In this document: positions 1-9,308 of the stretch, piece by piece | Layout of the letters: every line of letters starts with the position of its first letter | Numbering within the stretch: the stretch's first letter is position 1 | Assembly (NCBI RefSeq): GCF_001247745.1 | Contig: NZ_LAIR01000002.1 | Location: 1,054,001-1,118,000 of the forward strand | Reading direction: 5' to 3' | Length of the DNA: 64,000 nt | Source: Luteipulveratus halotolerans | GTDB lineage: Bacteria > Actinomycetota > Actinomycetes > Actinomycetales > Dermatophilaceae | The notes under the pieces: generated by a model | Databases searched by the model: none | The model's input: the letters and a program-made list of their open reading frames with translations, nothing else | What the model was told of the DNA's origin: nothing | Made by a program: the position numbers and the translations under genes

Positions 1-1246
1 TGAGCGCCCCGACCCCGTGCTCGCCGGTGATGGTGCCGCCCATGCCGAGGGCCAGGTCGACCAGCGACTCGAACGCCTCCTCGGCCCGCTCGCGGCTGCC
101 GGGCACGTCCTCGGCGTAGAACACCGTCGGGTGCAGGTTGCCGTCGCCCCCGTGACCCGACATCACGATGTCGACGCCCGAGCGTGCTGACAGCTCCTCG
201 GCGCGGGCGATGAGCTCGCCCAGGCGGCCGACCGGCACGCAGACGTCCTCGATGAAGTGCGGCCCCTTCAGCTCGAACGACGGTGCGAGCGCCCGCCTCC
301 CGGCCATCAGGGCGTCGGCCTCCTGCGGGTCGTCGGCGACCGCGACCTCGACGGCGCCCGCCGCGGTGAGCAGGTCGGCGTACCGCTGGACGTCCTCGGC
401 CGTGTGCCCCGGTCGGTCGGACTGCACGAGCAGCGCCGCCTGGGCGTCGGCCGGGAAGCCGAAGTCCTCGACCTGCTGGATCAGCTGGAGCGAGGCGTGG
501 TCCAGGACCTCGATGAGGTTGGGGCTGTGCCGGTCGGCACGCAGTGCGACCAGGCCACGGGTCACCTGCTCCAACGACCCGAACGTCGCCAGTGCCGTCA
601 GCGGTGCGTCGGCCGCAGGGACGAGCTTCAGGACGGCCTCGGTGACGACACCGAGCTGGCCTTCGGAGCCGACGAACAGGCCGGTCAGGTCCAGGCCCGC
701 CACCCCCTTCGCCGTACGCCGACCGGTGCGGATCGCCTCCCCGCCGGCGAGCACGACCTCCAGGCCGCGGACGTAGTCGGCGGTCACGCCGTACTTGACG
801 CAGCACAGACCACCGGCGTTGGTGGCGACGTTGCCGCCGATCGTGCACATGGGGGAGGAGGCCGGGTCCGGCGGGTAGAACAACCCTTCGGCGGCGACGG
901 CCTGCTTCAGGGCGGCTGTGTTGACGCCCGGGCCGACGACGGCGTACCGCTCGTCGACCTCGATCCGGGTGCTGCGCAGCGCCTCGACGTTGAGCACGAT
1001 GCCGCCCTCGAGCGCGGTCGCCGCACCGCACAAGGAGGTACGTGCCCCCTGCGGGACGACGGGGATCCGGTGCGCCTGCGCGTGCTCGAGCACGGCGACC
1101 ACGTCGTCACGGTCACGAGCGCGGACGACGAGGAAGTCATCGGGGGCTGTGGAGCCGTGGCTGTAGTCGGTGGCGTAGGCGAGCGCGACGTCGCGGTCGG
1201 CGACCACGCGACCGGGCTCGAGGTCGGGGGCAGTGATCTGGCTCAC
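1..1246 (-). CDS. FAD-binding oxidoreductase (GlcD / D-lactate dehydrogenase-like), 3' end outside window
   Basis: This is a flavoprotein of the glycolate oxidase GlcD / FAD-linked D-2-hydroxyacid dehydrogenase family, which oxidises a 2-hydroxyacid and passes electrons to the respiratory chain. Reading on the minus strand from GTG at 1246, the FAD-binding PCMH part shows VVPQGARTSLCG near residue 58 and the family block FYPPDPASSPMCTIGGN followed by NAGG near residue 130. The C-terminal domain shows HGGDGNLHP and then GEHGVG, the His-rich active-site region. An ATG a few codons upstream is closed by a TGA, which supports the GTG start. Roughly the last 40-50 residues lie off the window. The substrate cannot be told from sequence; D-lactate or glycolate are the usual options. 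A divergent 160-bp gap separates it from the isochorismatase gene. Confidence 0.88.
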   Translation of the reverse strand, partial: MSQITAPDLEPGRVVADRDVALAYATDYSHGSTAPDDFLVVRARDRDDVVAVLEHAQAHRIPVVPQGARTSLCGAATALEGGIVLNVEALRSTRIEVDERYAVVGPGVNTAALKQAVAAEGLFYPPDPASSPMCTIGGNVATNAGGLCCVKYGVTADYVRGLEVVLAGGEAIRTGRRTAKGVAGLDLTGLFVGSEGQLGVVTEAVLKLVPAADAPLTALATFGSLEQVTRGLVALRADRHSPNLIEVLDHASLQLIQQVEDFGFPADAQAALLVQSDRPGHTAEDVQRYADLLTAAGAVEVAVADDPQEADALMAGRRALAPSFELKGPHFIEDVCVPVGRLGELIARAEELSARSGVDIVMSGHGGDGNLHPTVFYAEDVPGSRERAEEAFESLVDLALGMGGTITGEHGVGAL

Positions 1247-1406
1247 CGACCCATCGTGCCTGGTGCCGCCGTGCCGTCGGAGCAGGCCTGTGCCGCGGAG
1301 CCGCTCCAGACGGCCGCGCACGATCCGCCGCACGTGACTGGATCGGTCCGGTGGTCGTCGCGATGCGGCCTGGTCGGACGCGCGTCGTACGACCAGGCTG
1401 ACTGCC

Positions 1407-1985
1407 ATGACCACAGCACTCGTCGTCATCGACGTCCAGAAGTCCTTCGAGCAGCGCCCGGTCTGGGCCGCGACCTCCAACCCCGACATCGTCCAGGACG
1501 TACGCCGTCTGGTCGACGCCGCGCGCGCCGCCGGCGACCTCGTGGTGTGGGTGATGCACATCGAGCCCGGCACGGGCGGCGTGTTCGACCCCGATCTCGG
1601 CCATGTCGTGCTCATGGACGGGCTGGAGCCGCAGGAGGGTGAGCCCACCGTGCGCAAGACGTCGCACAACGCCTTCACGACCACGAATCTGCAGCAGATC
1701 CTCACCGGTCACGGCGTGACCACGGTCCGGCTGTGCGGGATCCAGACCGAGCGCTGCTGCGAGACGACGGCCCGGGTCGCCTCCGACCTCGGCTACGCGG
1801 TCGACTTCGTCGTCGATGCGACGGCGACGTTCCCGATCGAGCACCGCGACGCCGAGGCCGGCCGTCCGCTGGAGCAGGTGCTGGCCGATCCGCGCACGAT
1901 GCCGGTCGAGCAGGTCGTGGAGCGCACCGAGTACGCCCTGGCGGGCCGGTTCGCGACGATCCGCACGGTGGCTGAGCTTGTGTAG
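1407..1985 (+). CDS. isochorismatase-family cysteine hydrolase
   Basis: This 192-residue protein has the isochorismatase-like hydrolase fold. The expected catalytic triad can be placed: Asp9 in VVIDVQKSF, Lys84 in VRKTSHNAF and the nucleophile Cys117 in GIQTERCCETTAR. Members hydrolyse amides or vinyl ethers (nicotinamide, ureidoacrylate, N-carbamoyl compounds); nothing here fixes the substrate. Only 12 bases separate its stop from the GlxA/AraC regulator at 1998. This pairing recurs in actinobacteria and suggests that the regulator controls or co-varies with the hydrolase. The length is normal for the family and the ATG start is unambiguous. Confidence 0.88.
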   Translation: MTTALVVIDVQKSFEQRPVWAATSNPDIVQDVRRLVDAARAAGDLVVWVMHIEPGTGGVFDPDLGHVVLMDGLEPQEGEPTVRKTSHNAFTTTNLQQILTGHGVTTVRLCGIQTERCCETTARVASDLGYAVDFVVDATATFPIEHRDAEAGRPLEQVLADPRTMPVEQVVERTEYALAGRFATIRTVAELV

Positions 1986-1997
1986 CGTGACCGGATC

Positions 1998-2915
1998 ATG
2001 ATGCGCACGGTCGTCTTCCTGCTCGTACCCGGGCTCCACCTGCTCGACCTCGCAGGCCCGGCCCAGGCCTTTCACACCGCTGCCGACCTCGGTGCCGGCT
2101 ACGAGCTGCGCTATGTCGCCGAGCAGGAGGACGTCCCGACCGCTCAGGGCCTCGCGACGCGGGCCAGCACGACCTGGCCGGACCTGGGTCGCGACGACCT
2201 CGTCGTGGTCCCGGGCTGGCGAGGCTCGAGCCTGCTGAGCCACTCGCCGCTGCGCGAGCCGGCGCTCCAGGCGCTGCGACGGCACCATCGCAACGGAGGC
2301 ACGGTCGCGAGCGTCTGCTCGGGGGCTGACGCGCTCGGGCGGGCCGGTCTCCTGGACGGACGGCGTTGCACGACTCACCACGAACTGCAGGCCGAGCTCG
2401 CGACTCGCTACCCGCGGGCCGCGGTGCAGCACGACGTGCTCTTCAGCGACGACGACCGGGTCGTGACCTCTGCAGGCATCGCCAGCGGCATCGACCTCGC
2501 GCTCCACCTCATCGCCCAGCAGCACGGCCCGGCCCTGTCGGCCCGCGTCGCGCGGTCGATGGTGGTCTACGTCCGGCGCAACGGCGAGCATCCTCAGGAG
2601 AGCGCCATGCTGCGCCACCGCGGGCACCTGTCCGACGTCGTGCACCGGGTGCAGGACCTCATCGATCGCGACTTCACCCGCACCCTGCCGCTGTCGACGC
2701 TCGCCGCGCACGGGGGAGTGAGCGAGCGCACGCTGACCCGGCTGTTCGTCACCACGACCGGCACGACCCCGCTGCGCTACCAGCAGGCACTGCGGGTCGA
2801 GCACGCCCAGCACCTCATCGGTCAGGGGGCGACGATCGAGTCCGCCGCTCGCGCCACCGGTTTCGAGGACGCCCGGATGCTGCGGCGCCTGCGAGCCCGC
2901 GCACTCGCCGGCTGA
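1998..2915 (+). CDS. GlxA-family AraC-type transcriptional regulator
   Basis: This 305-residue regulator has an N-terminal DJ-1/PfpI-like domain (about residues 1-175) and a C-terminal pair of AraC helix-turn-helices (about 210-305). The elbow block VASVCSGADALGRAG keeps the Cys typical of DJ-1/PfpI folds; in GlxA regulators this domain senses a ligand and is not known to act as a peptidase. The DNA-binding half includes LAAHGGVSERTLTRLF and IESAARATGFEDARML. A TAGCGT hexamer at 1983-1988 lies 9 bases before the ATG, so the gene could be transcribed on its own with little or no leader as well as from the upstream hydrolase gene. The ATGATG leaves a one-codon ambiguity in the start. Confidence 0.9.
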   Translation: MMRTVVFLLVPGLHLLDLAGPAQAFHTAADLGAGYELRYVAEQEDVPTAQGLATRASTTWPDLGRDDLVVVPGWRGSSLLSHSPLREPALQALRRHHRNGGTVASVCSGADALGRAGLLDGRRCTTHHELQAELATRYPRAAVQHDVLFSDDDRVVTSAGIASGIDLALHLIAQQHGPALSARVARSMVVYVRRNGEHPQESAMLRHRGHLSDVVHRVQDLIDRDFTRTLPLSTLAAHGGVSERTLTRLFVTTTGTTPLRYQQALRVEHAQHLIGQGATIESAARATGFEDARMLRRLRARALAG

Positions 2916-3048
2916 CCGCGGGGAAGCGACCGCTCTCGGGCGGGCAGCCCGAGAACAGGGGCGTCTCCATGCCTCCGCGCTCGCGGACGATCGGGCAGGA
3001 TGGCCGCCGGTCGGAGCAGAGCGCTCCGCGGGGAGGGAGACCGAAGCC

Positions 3049-3474
3049 ATGGTTCGTCGTACAGCCGTCGTCGTCAGCTGCGTGCTGAGCGCTGCACTGC
3101 TCGCCGGTTGCGGAGGGTCCGGAGGCGCAGAAGGCCAGGCCAGGGCGGCTGGGCTGGGACCCGACGGGGTGGCGCAGTCGTTCATGGACTCCTGGTCGAC
3201 CGGTGACCACCAGCAGGCCTGCACGCTGGTGGCCGCCGAGGACGAGTCCGGAGGCCTCGACGCCACCGAGCAGGCGCAGTGCCCGCAGATGCTCGGCTGG
3301 CTCCTCGGCATGAACGACCCGGCTCGGCTCAAAGCCGCCACGGTCCGCCAGAGCACGGTCAACGGCAACCACGCGACCGTCGCCTGGTCCGGGCTCGGCT
3401 CCGGTTCTGAGGACGACTTCACCATGGTCCGGATCAAGGGACGCTGGTCCGTCGACTCGGACACCTTCAACTGA
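3049..3474 (+). CDS. small secreted lipoprotein of unknown function
   Basis: This 141-residue protein begins with an Arg-containing signal peptide ending in a clear lipobox, LLAGC, with Cys21 as the predicted lipidated residue. The mature part opens with a Gly/Ala linker. It then has a compact domain (DGVAQSFMDSWSTGD through KGRWSVDSDTF) whose pattern resembles NTF2-like / DUF4878 lipoproteins: an N-terminal helix and a closing strand with a conserved Trp. This assignment rests on pattern only. The gene lies alone between the GlxA regulator and the ileS leader. A role at the outer face of the membrane is likely; no specific function can be given. Confidence 0.78.
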   Translation: MVRRTAVVVSCVLSAALLAGCGGSGGAEGQARAAGLGPDGVAQSFMDSWSTGDHQQACTLVAAEDESGGLDATEQAQCPQMLGWLLGMNDPARLKAATVRQSTVNGNHATVAWSGLGSGSEDDFTMVRIKGRWSVDSDTFN

Positions 3475-3498
3475 GGTGAGTGGACCGAGGGCGTCGCG

Positions 3499-3743
3499 TA
3501 CGATGGGCGCACAAGGCGTCTGAGCCGTCATCAGCGGCGAGCCTCCGGAAGAACGGCGCAAGCAGCGCTCACTAGACCCGGACGGGACGAGCCCGTGACA
3601 GCTCAGGCGAAGCGGCCGTACGTCGCGCGCTCACCACGAGCGACGCGTGCGGCAAGCGAGGTGGTACCGCGGTGCCGCCCGGGCAGTCCGGGCAACGTCG
3701 TCCTCGTGAGCAGGTTCGACGACGCGAGAGAGATGCCACGCCG
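3499..3743 (+). promoter_or_regulatory. T-box riboswitch (ileS leader), translational type
   Basis: The leader between the lipoprotein stop and ileS carries the T-box signature TGGTACCGCGG (3662-3672) inside the longer conserved stretch starting GAGGTGG. It is followed by a GC-rich antisequestrator arm and a second helix (GTCGTC ... GACGAC) that would cover the GAGAGAG ribosome-binding region just before the ATG at 3744. A short specifier hairpin near 3527-3541 exposes ATC, an Ile codon, matching the gene it precedes. A TACGAT hexamer at 3499-3504 can serve as the -10 element. No poly-U terminator is present. Occlusion of the ribosome site, as in actinobacterial ileS T-boxes with a very short Stem I, is therefore the likely mode. 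Confidence 0.88.
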
Positions 3744-6700
3744 ATGACCTACCCCAAGGTCGACCTCAGCACCCCGGACGAGACGCCCCAGGGTGTCGCT
3801 GCGACACCGCGGTTCCCTGACATCGAGCAGGGCGTGCTCGCCTACTGGGAGGCCGACGACACCTTCCGGGCCTCGGTCGAGGCGCGTGACGCCGGCACCG
3901 ACGGTGACAACGAGTTCGTCTTCTACGACGGTCCGCCCTTCGCCAACGGACTGCCGCACTACGGTCACCTGCTCACCGGCTACGTCAAGGACCTCATCCC
4001 GCGCTACCAGACGATGCGCGGCCGCCGCGTCGAGCGTCGCTTCGGCTGGGACACTCACGGGCTGCCCGCCGAGCTCGAGGCGATGAACCAGCTCGGCCTC
4101 AAGACCAAGGACGAGATCCTCGAGATGGGGATCGAGAAGTTCAACGGCGCCGCGCGCGACTCGGTGCTGCGCTACACCGCCGAGTGGGAGACCTACGTCA
4201 AGCGGATGGGCCGCTGGGTCGACTTCGACAACGACTACAAGACGCTCAACCCCGACTACATGGAGTCGGTGATCTGGGCGTTCAAGCAGCTCTACGACAA
4301 GGGTCTGATCTACGAGGGCTTCCGCGTCCTGCCCTACTGCTGGAACGACGAGACGCCGCTGTCCAACCACGAGCTGCGCATGGACGACGACGTCTACAAG
4401 ATGCGTCAGGACCCGGCGGTGACCGTCGGTTTCCGGGTCACCGGCGACCACGACCTCGCGGGTGCGCGCCTGCTCATCTGGACGACGACGCCGTGGACCC
4501 TGCCCTCCAACCTCGGCATCATGGTGCGCCGCGACATCGACTACGTCGTGGTCGAGTCCGACTTCACGGGCACGACCGAGCGCTACGTGATCGCCGAGGC
4601 GCGCGTGGCGGCGTACGCCAAGGAGCTGTTCGGTGACGCCAAGGCCGACTGGCGCGAGCACGTCGTGCAGCGGCTCACCGGCGCCGACCTGCTGGGCGTC
4701 TCCTACACACCTCCGTTCTCCTACTTCGAGGGCCACGACAAGGCGTTCCGGGTCTTCGAGGCGGACTTCGTCACGACCGAGGACGGCACCGGCCTGGTGC
4801 ACACCGCGGGCGCGTTCGGTGAGGAGGACATGGTCGTCACCGACCGCGAGGGCATCGCGCCGGTGATCCCCGTCGGCCCCGACGGCAGGTTCACCTACCC
4901 GGTGACCGAGTACGAGGGCATGCAGGTCTTCGACTCCAACCTGCACATCATCGACCACCTCAAGGCGCGCACGCGCGGTGAGGGCGAGGCCGGCGCGACC
5001 ACCGACGGGACGGTGCTGCTGCGCCGCGAGTCCTACGACCACAGCTACCCGCACTGCTGGCGCTGCCGCAACCCGCTGATCTACATGGCGGTCAGCAGCT
5101 GGTTCGTCGAGGTCACGAAGTTCAAGGACCGCATGCTCGAGCTCAACCAGGAGATCAACTGGGTGCCGGGCAACGTCAAGGACGGGCAGTTCGGTCGCTG
5201 GCTCGAGAACGCCCGCGACTGGTCGATCACCCGAAACCGCTTCTGGGGCAGTCCCGTTCCCGTCTGGAAGTCGGACAACCCGGAGTTCCCGCGAGTCGAC
5301 GTCTACGGCTCCTTCGATGAGCTGGAGCGCGACTTCGGCGTACGCCTGGAGGACCTGCACCGGCCCTACATCGACGAGCTCACGCGGCCCAACCCCGACG
5401 ACCCGAGCGGGCGGTCGACGATGCGCCGCGTCGAGGACGTGCTGGACGTGTGGTTCGACTCGGGCTCGATGTCCTACGCCCAGGTGCACTACCCGTTCGA
5501 GAACGCCGAGTGGTTCGAGCACCACTTCCCGGCCGACTTCATCGTCGAGTACATCGGGCAGACGCGCGGCTGGTTCTACATGCTGCACATCCTTGCGGCC
5601 GGTCTGTTCGACAAGCCGGCGTTCAGCTCGGTGATCTGCCACGGCATCGTGCTCGGCTCCGACGGCCAGAAGATGTCCAAGTCGCTCAAGAACTACCCCG
5701 ACGTCAACGAGGTGTTCGACCGCGACGGCGCCGACGCGATGCGCTGGTTCCTCATGCAGAGCCCGATCCTGCGCGGCGGCAACCTGGTCGTCACCGAGCA
5801 GGGCATCCGCGACGGCGTGCGTCAGGTGCTGATGCCGCTGTGGAGCAGCTGGTACTTCTTCAGCCTGTACGCCAACGCCGCCGGCTACGAGGCCAAGGCC
5901 ACGACGTCGTCCACGGACGTGCTCGACCAGTACCTCCTCGCCAAGCTGCGCGACCTGGTCGAGGACGTACAGACCCGCCTCGACGTGTACGACGTCGCCG
6001 GGGCCTGCGACTCGGTGCACGGCTTCCTCGACGTGCTGACCAACTGGTACATCCGGCGTTCGCGTGAGCGGTTCTGGGAAGGCAGCGCGCACGAGGCGTT
6101 CGACACCCTCTACACCGCGCTCGAGACGGTGACGCGCGTCGCGGCTCCGCTGCTGCCGTTCACCACCGAGCAGATCTGGCGCGGTCTGACCGGCGGTCGG
6201 TCGGTCCACCTCACCGACTGGCCCGACGCGTCGACGTTGCCGGCCGACGCCGACCTGGTCGCGGCGATGGACCGCGCACGCGACGTGTGCGGTGCGACGC
6301 TGAGCCTGCGCAAGGCCCAGCAGCTGCGCGTACGACTGCCCCTCGGCAACGTCACGGTCGTGACGGCCGACGCGAGCGCGCTCGAGCCGTTCACCTCCGT
6401 GGTCGCTGACGAGGTCAACGTGCGCACGGTCGGTCTGGTCGACATCGCCGACGCGAGCGCGTCCGACTTCGGCGTCTCGCAGCGCCTGGTCGTCAACGCC
6501 CGTGCCGCCGGGCCGCGCCTCGGCAAGGACGTCCAGCTCGCGATCAAGGGCTCCAAGTCCGGTGACTGGAGCGTCGGCGACGACGGTGTGGTCACCAGTG
6601 GCGGACTCGCCCTGCAGGAGGGTGAGTACACCCTCGAGACCGTGGTCGACGAGTCGGGCGACTCGGCCAGCCGCGCCGTGCAGATGCTGCCCGGCGGCGG

Positions 6701-7016
6701 GTTCGTCGTCCTGGACACCGAGGTCACCGAGGAGCTGGCCCGGGAGGGCCTGGCACGCGACGTGATCCGTGCGGTGCAGGAGGCGCGCCGCAAGGCGGGT
6801 CTGGAGGTCACCGACCGCATCTCGCTCGCCGTCACCGGTGACGACAGCGTCTGGGAGGCGACGGTCGAGCACCAGCAGCTGATCATGCGTGAGACCTTGG
6901 CGACGCAGTTCGGCTCGGCGGGCGCCGGGCACGACCTGCCGCCGGGTCGCGGCGAGCAGGCCAAGGTGGGCGACGGGCTCACCGTGACGATCGAGGTCAA
7001 GAAGGTGTCAGCGTGA
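3744..7016 (+). CDS. ileS: isoleucyl-tRNA synthetase (type 2)
   Basis: This enzyme charges tRNA-Ile in the cytoplasm. The 1090-residue protein has the class I signatures HYGH (residues 72-75) and KMSKS (about 643-647). Between them lies the CP1 editing insert, and the C-terminal anticodon-binding region is long, as in the eukaryote-like IleRS2 group that is often less sensitive to mupirocin. The HIGH element keeps the normal HxGH order. A longer in-frame reading begins at 3672, but that would place translation inside the T-box core, so ATG 3744, just after the GAGAGAG purine run, is chosen. It is the first gene of a run of overlapping genes (GNAT, folC, DUF4233, uppP). Confidence 0.97.
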   Translation: MTYPKVDLSTPDETPQGVAATPRFPDIEQGVLAYWEADDTFRASVEARDAGTDGDNEFVFYDGPPFANGLPHYGHLLTGYVKDLIPRYQTMRGRRVERRFGWDTHGLPAELEAMNQLGLKTKDEILEMGIEKFNGAARDSVLRYTAEWETYVKRMGRWVDFDNDYKTLNPDYMESVIWAFKQLYDKGLIYEGFRVLPYCWNDETPLSNHELRMDDDVYKMRQDPAVTVGFRVTGDHDLAGARLLIWTTTPWTLPSNLGIMVRRDIDYVVVESDFTGTTERYVIAEARVAAYAKELFGDAKADWREHVVQRLTGADLLGVSYTPPFSYFEGHDKAFRVFEADFVTTEDGTGLVHTAGAFGEEDMVVTDREGIAPVIPVGPDGRFTYPVTEYEGMQVFDSNLHIIDHLKARTRGEGEAGATTDGTVLLRRESYDHSYPHCWRCRNPLIYMAVSSWFVEVTKFKDRMLELNQEINWVPGNVKDGQFGRWLENARDWSITRNRFWGSPVPVWKSDNPEFPRVDVYGSFDELERDFGVRLEDLHRPYIDELTRPNPDDPSGRSTMRRVEDVLDVWFDSGSMSYAQVHYPFENAEWFEHHFPADFIVEYIGQTRGWFYMLHILAAGLFDKPAFSSVICHGIVLGSDGQKMSKSLKNYPDVNEVFDRDGADAMRWFLMQSPILRGGNLVVTEQGIRDGVRQVLMPLWSSWYFFSLYANAAGYEAKATTSSTDVLDQYLLAKLRDLVEDVQTRLDVYDVAGACDSVHGFLDVLTNWYIRRSRERFWEGSAHEAFDTLYTALETVTRVAAPLLPFTTEQIWRGLTGGRSVHLTDWPDASTLPADADLVAAMDRARDVCGATLSLRKAQQLRVRLPLGNVTVVTADASALEPFTSVVADEVNVRTVGLVDIADASASDFGVSQRLVVNARAAGPRLGKDVQLAIKGSKSGDWSVGDDGVVTSGGLALQEGEYTLETVVDESGDSASRAVQMLPGGGFVVLDTEVTEELAREGLARDVIRAVQEARRKAGLEVTDRISLAVTGDDSVWEATVEHQQLIMRETLATQFGSAGAGHDLPPGRGEQAKVGDGLTVTIEVKKVSA

Positions 7017-7525
7017 TGGTGGCCGAGGACCGCCTCGTGATCCGGCAGGCCGACGGTGAGGACCTCACCGCCGTGATCGAGGTCGGGCACCGCACCTGGC
7101 CGGTCACCTACGGGCCGATCGCCGGTGACGACTACGTCGCGATGGGTCTGGCCAAGTGGTGGACCCAGGAGGCGACGATCCCCGCGATCCGCGCGGGCCG
7201 GGTCACCGTGGCCGAGGTCGACCACGAGGTGGTGGGCATGGCCAGCGTCGGCCCGTCCGACGGTCACCTCACCCTCTGGAAGCTCTACGTCCTGCCCGAG
7301 CGCCAGAGCGACGGCATCGGCGGCCGGTTGCTTCGCGCTGTGATCGCCAAGGCGCGCGAGGACGGTCACGACGAGATCCGGCTCTCCTACCTCGCCGGCA
7401 ACGACAACGCCGCCGCGTTCTACGAGCACTTCGGCTTCGCCGAGATCGAGCGCGAGAGCAGCGGGTCCGGCATCCCCGACAGCGTCTGGATGCGCCTGGT
7501 GCTGACGCAGGACGGTGAGGCATGA
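7016..7525 (+). CDS. GNAT-family N-acetyltransferase
   Basis: This is a single GNAT domain of about 169 residues. The acetyl-CoA site is visible as LYVLPERQSDGIGGRLL (the Q/RxxGxG/A pyrophosphate loop), and the last conserved strand region is YEHFGFAE. The ATG at 7016 overlaps the ileS stop as TGATG, which implies translational coupling; a GTG at 7013 is one codon upstream and also possible. The acetylated substrate (a small molecule, a peptide N-terminus or a tRNA-related target) cannot be inferred. Its stop overlaps folC by 4 bases. Confidence 0.88.
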   Translation: MVAEDRLVIRQADGEDLTAVIEVGHRTWPVTYGPIAGDDYVAMGLAKWWTQEATIPAIRAGRVTVAEVDHEVVGMASVGPSDGHLTLWKLYVLPERQSDGIGGRLLRAVIAKAREDGHDEIRLSYLAGNDNAAAFYEHFGFAEIERESSGSGIPDSVWMRLVLTQDGEA

Positions 7526-8919
7526 GCGGCCGCCCGGACGCAGCCCAGGTCGAGGCGGCCCGTCGCCTCGAGCTGCACAAGCGGATGCGAGAGGTCGAGG
7601 AGGCGATCCTCGCCCGGACGCCGGAGAGCTCGCCCGAGCCGTCGCTGGACCGCGTCGCCCGGTGCATGGAGCTCATGGGTGACCCGCAGCGCAGCTTCCC
7701 GCTGATCCACCTGACGGGCACCAACGGCAAGACGTCGACCGCTCGCATCATCGAGCGGGTGCTGCGCGAGACCGGCATCTCCACGGGCCGGTTCACCAGC
7801 CCCCACCTGCACGACATCCGTGAGCGGATCTCGTTGAACGGCAAGGCGATCGACGCCCAGCGATTCGTCGACACCTACGACGAGGTGCTGCCCTTCATCG
7901 AGATCGTCGATGCCGAGTCGGCGGCTGCGGGCGATGTACGGATGACCTACTTCGAGGTGCTGGTCGTGCTGGCGTACGCCGTCTTCGCCGACGCGCCCGT
8001 CGACGTCGCCGTCGTCGAGGTGGGCCTCGGCGGTGTCTGGGACGCCACCAACGTGGCCGATGCGACGGTCGCCGTGCTGACCCCGATCGCGATCGACCAC
8101 CAGCGGCTGCTCGGCAGCAGCCTGGAGGACATCGCCACCGAGAAGCGCGGCATCATCAAGCCCGGCTCGATCACAGTCGTGAGCCGTCAGGAGCCCGAGG
8201 TCGACGAGCTGATCGAGGAGCGGGTCGAGGAGGTCGGGGCGAGCCTCAACCGCGAGGACCGCGACTACGGCCTGACCGCCCGCGAGGCCGCGGTCGGAGG
8301 CCAGCAGCTGTCCGTGCGCGGGCTGGCGGCGTCGTACGACGACCTGTTCCTGCCGTTGTTCGGTGAGCACCAGGCCCACAACGCGGCAACGGCGATCGCC
8401 GCTGTCGAGGCGTTCCTCGGCGGGGGAGAGCAGCCGCTGTCCGACGAGGTGCTGCGTGCGGGCCTGGCCGAGGTCACCTCGCCCGGTCGGCTGGAGATCG
8501 TCCGACGGTCGCCGACCGTGCTGGTCGACGCCGCGCACAACCCGGCCGGTGTGGCCGCGCTGCGCGAGGCGCTCAACGACTCGTTCACGTTCAACCGGCT
8601 GGTCGGCGTGATCGCGATCCTGCAGGACAAGGACGCCGAGCAGATGCTCGAGGCGCTCGAGCCGATCCTCGACCACGTCGTCGTGACCCGGACGACCTCG
8701 GTGCGGGCGACCCCGCCCGAGGAGCTCGGCCGACTCGCCCGTGAGATCTACGGCGAGGACCGCGTGACCGTCGTCCGCGACCTGCCCGACGCCCTCGACC
8801 AGGCGGCCGGCCTGGCCGACGAGGGCGGCGGTGTCGGAGGCGGCGTCCTCGCGACGGGTTCGGTCGTGACGGCCGCCGAGGTGCGGATGCTGCTCGGGCT
8901 GGGCGAGGCCGACGCATGA
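7522..8919 (+). CDS. folC: bifunctional dihydrofolate synthase / folylpolyglutamate synthase
   Basis: FolC adds glutamate to dihydropteroate and extends the polyglutamate tail of folates, using ATP. The 465-residue protein has the Mur-ligase-family P-loop LTGTNGKTSTARI near residue 70, the following SPHLHDIRERI substrate loop, the central AVVEVGLGGVWDATN block and the C-terminal domain motif VLVDAAHNPAG. The length is normal. The ATG overlaps the GNAT stop by ATGA. Its linkage to uppP and ndk, with a DUF4233 gene in between, is a recurrent actinobacterial arrangement. Folate supply also links it to folA and thyA further along the window. Confidence 0.97.
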   Translation: MSGRPDAAQVEAARRLELHKRMREVEEAILARTPESSPEPSLDRVARCMELMGDPQRSFPLIHLTGTNGKTSTARIIERVLRETGISTGRFTSPHLHDIRERISLNGKAIDAQRFVDTYDEVLPFIEIVDAESAAAGDVRMTYFEVLVVLAYAVFADAPVDVAVVEVGLGGVWDATNVADATVAVLTPIAIDHQRLLGSSLEDIATEKRGIIKPGSITVVSRQEPEVDELIEERVEEVGASLNREDRDYGLTAREAAVGGQQLSVRGLAASYDDLFLPLFGEHQAHNAATAIAAVEAFLGGGEQPLSDEVLRAGLAEVTSPGRLEIVRRSPTVLVDAAHNPAGVAALREALNDSFTFNRLVGVIAILQDKDAEQMLEALEPILDHVVVTRTTSVRATPPEELGRLAREIYGEDRVTVVRDLPDALDQAAGLADEGGGVGGGVLATGSVVTAAEVRMLLGLGEADA

Positions 8920-9308
8920 TCGGTCGCCTGCTCATCTACGGGGTCGGCGAGAAGATGACACGGCGGTTCGCTGCCGTCGTGGTCGCGAGCCAGGCGTTCG
9001 CCATCTTCTTCGGTGCCCTGGTCGCGTACGCCATCAACCGCGCCGACGGTGGGTCGCAGCACCGCACCTACCTCGTCGTCGGATGTGTGCTCGCTGTGCT
9101 CAGCCTGCTGACTTCCGGTGTGTTGCGCCGTCCGTGGGGTGTGACGCTCGGCTGGCTCGTCCAGGCCGCTACGCTCGCGTCCGGATTCATCGTCCCCGCC
9201 ATGCTGTTCGTCGGTCTGATGTTCGCAGCGCTGTGGATCACCGCCCTGTTCCAGGGCCACAAGATGGACCAGCTGACTCGCGACTACACCACCAGGAGAC
9301 CTGCATGA
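8916..9308 (+). CDS. DUF4233 membrane protein
   Basis: This small integral membrane protein (130 residues) has about four hydrophobic segments, roughly residues 15-40, 50-66, 73-92 and 94-112, and a charged C-terminus. Its position between folC and ndk/uppP and its general pattern match the DUF4233 family, which has no assigned function. The ATG at 8916 overlaps the folC stop by 4 bases and has a GGGCGAGG-like site. An internal ATG at 8955 is a credible alternative that would give 117 residues and a start closer to the family's typical N-terminus. Its stop overlaps uppP by ATGA. Confidence 0.8.
   Translation: MIGRLLIYGVGEKMTRRFAAVVVASQAFAIFFGALVAYAINRADGGSQHRTYLVVGCVLAVLSLLTSGVLRRPWGVTLGWLVQAATLASGFIVPAMLFVGLMFAALWITALFQGHKMDQLTRDYTTRRPA

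Noticed and set aside
1137..3512. 791-codon minus frame across the isochorismatase, glxA and lipoprotein genes
   Set aside because: It covers three well-supported plus-strand genes and gaps between them, with no motif of its own.
3603..6932. Very long antisense open frame (1109 codons) opposite ileS
   Set aside because: It is the expected mirror of a GC-rich gene with G/C at third positions; the product is low-complexity (Val/Arg/Asp/Gly), has no motif and lies against a certain ileS.
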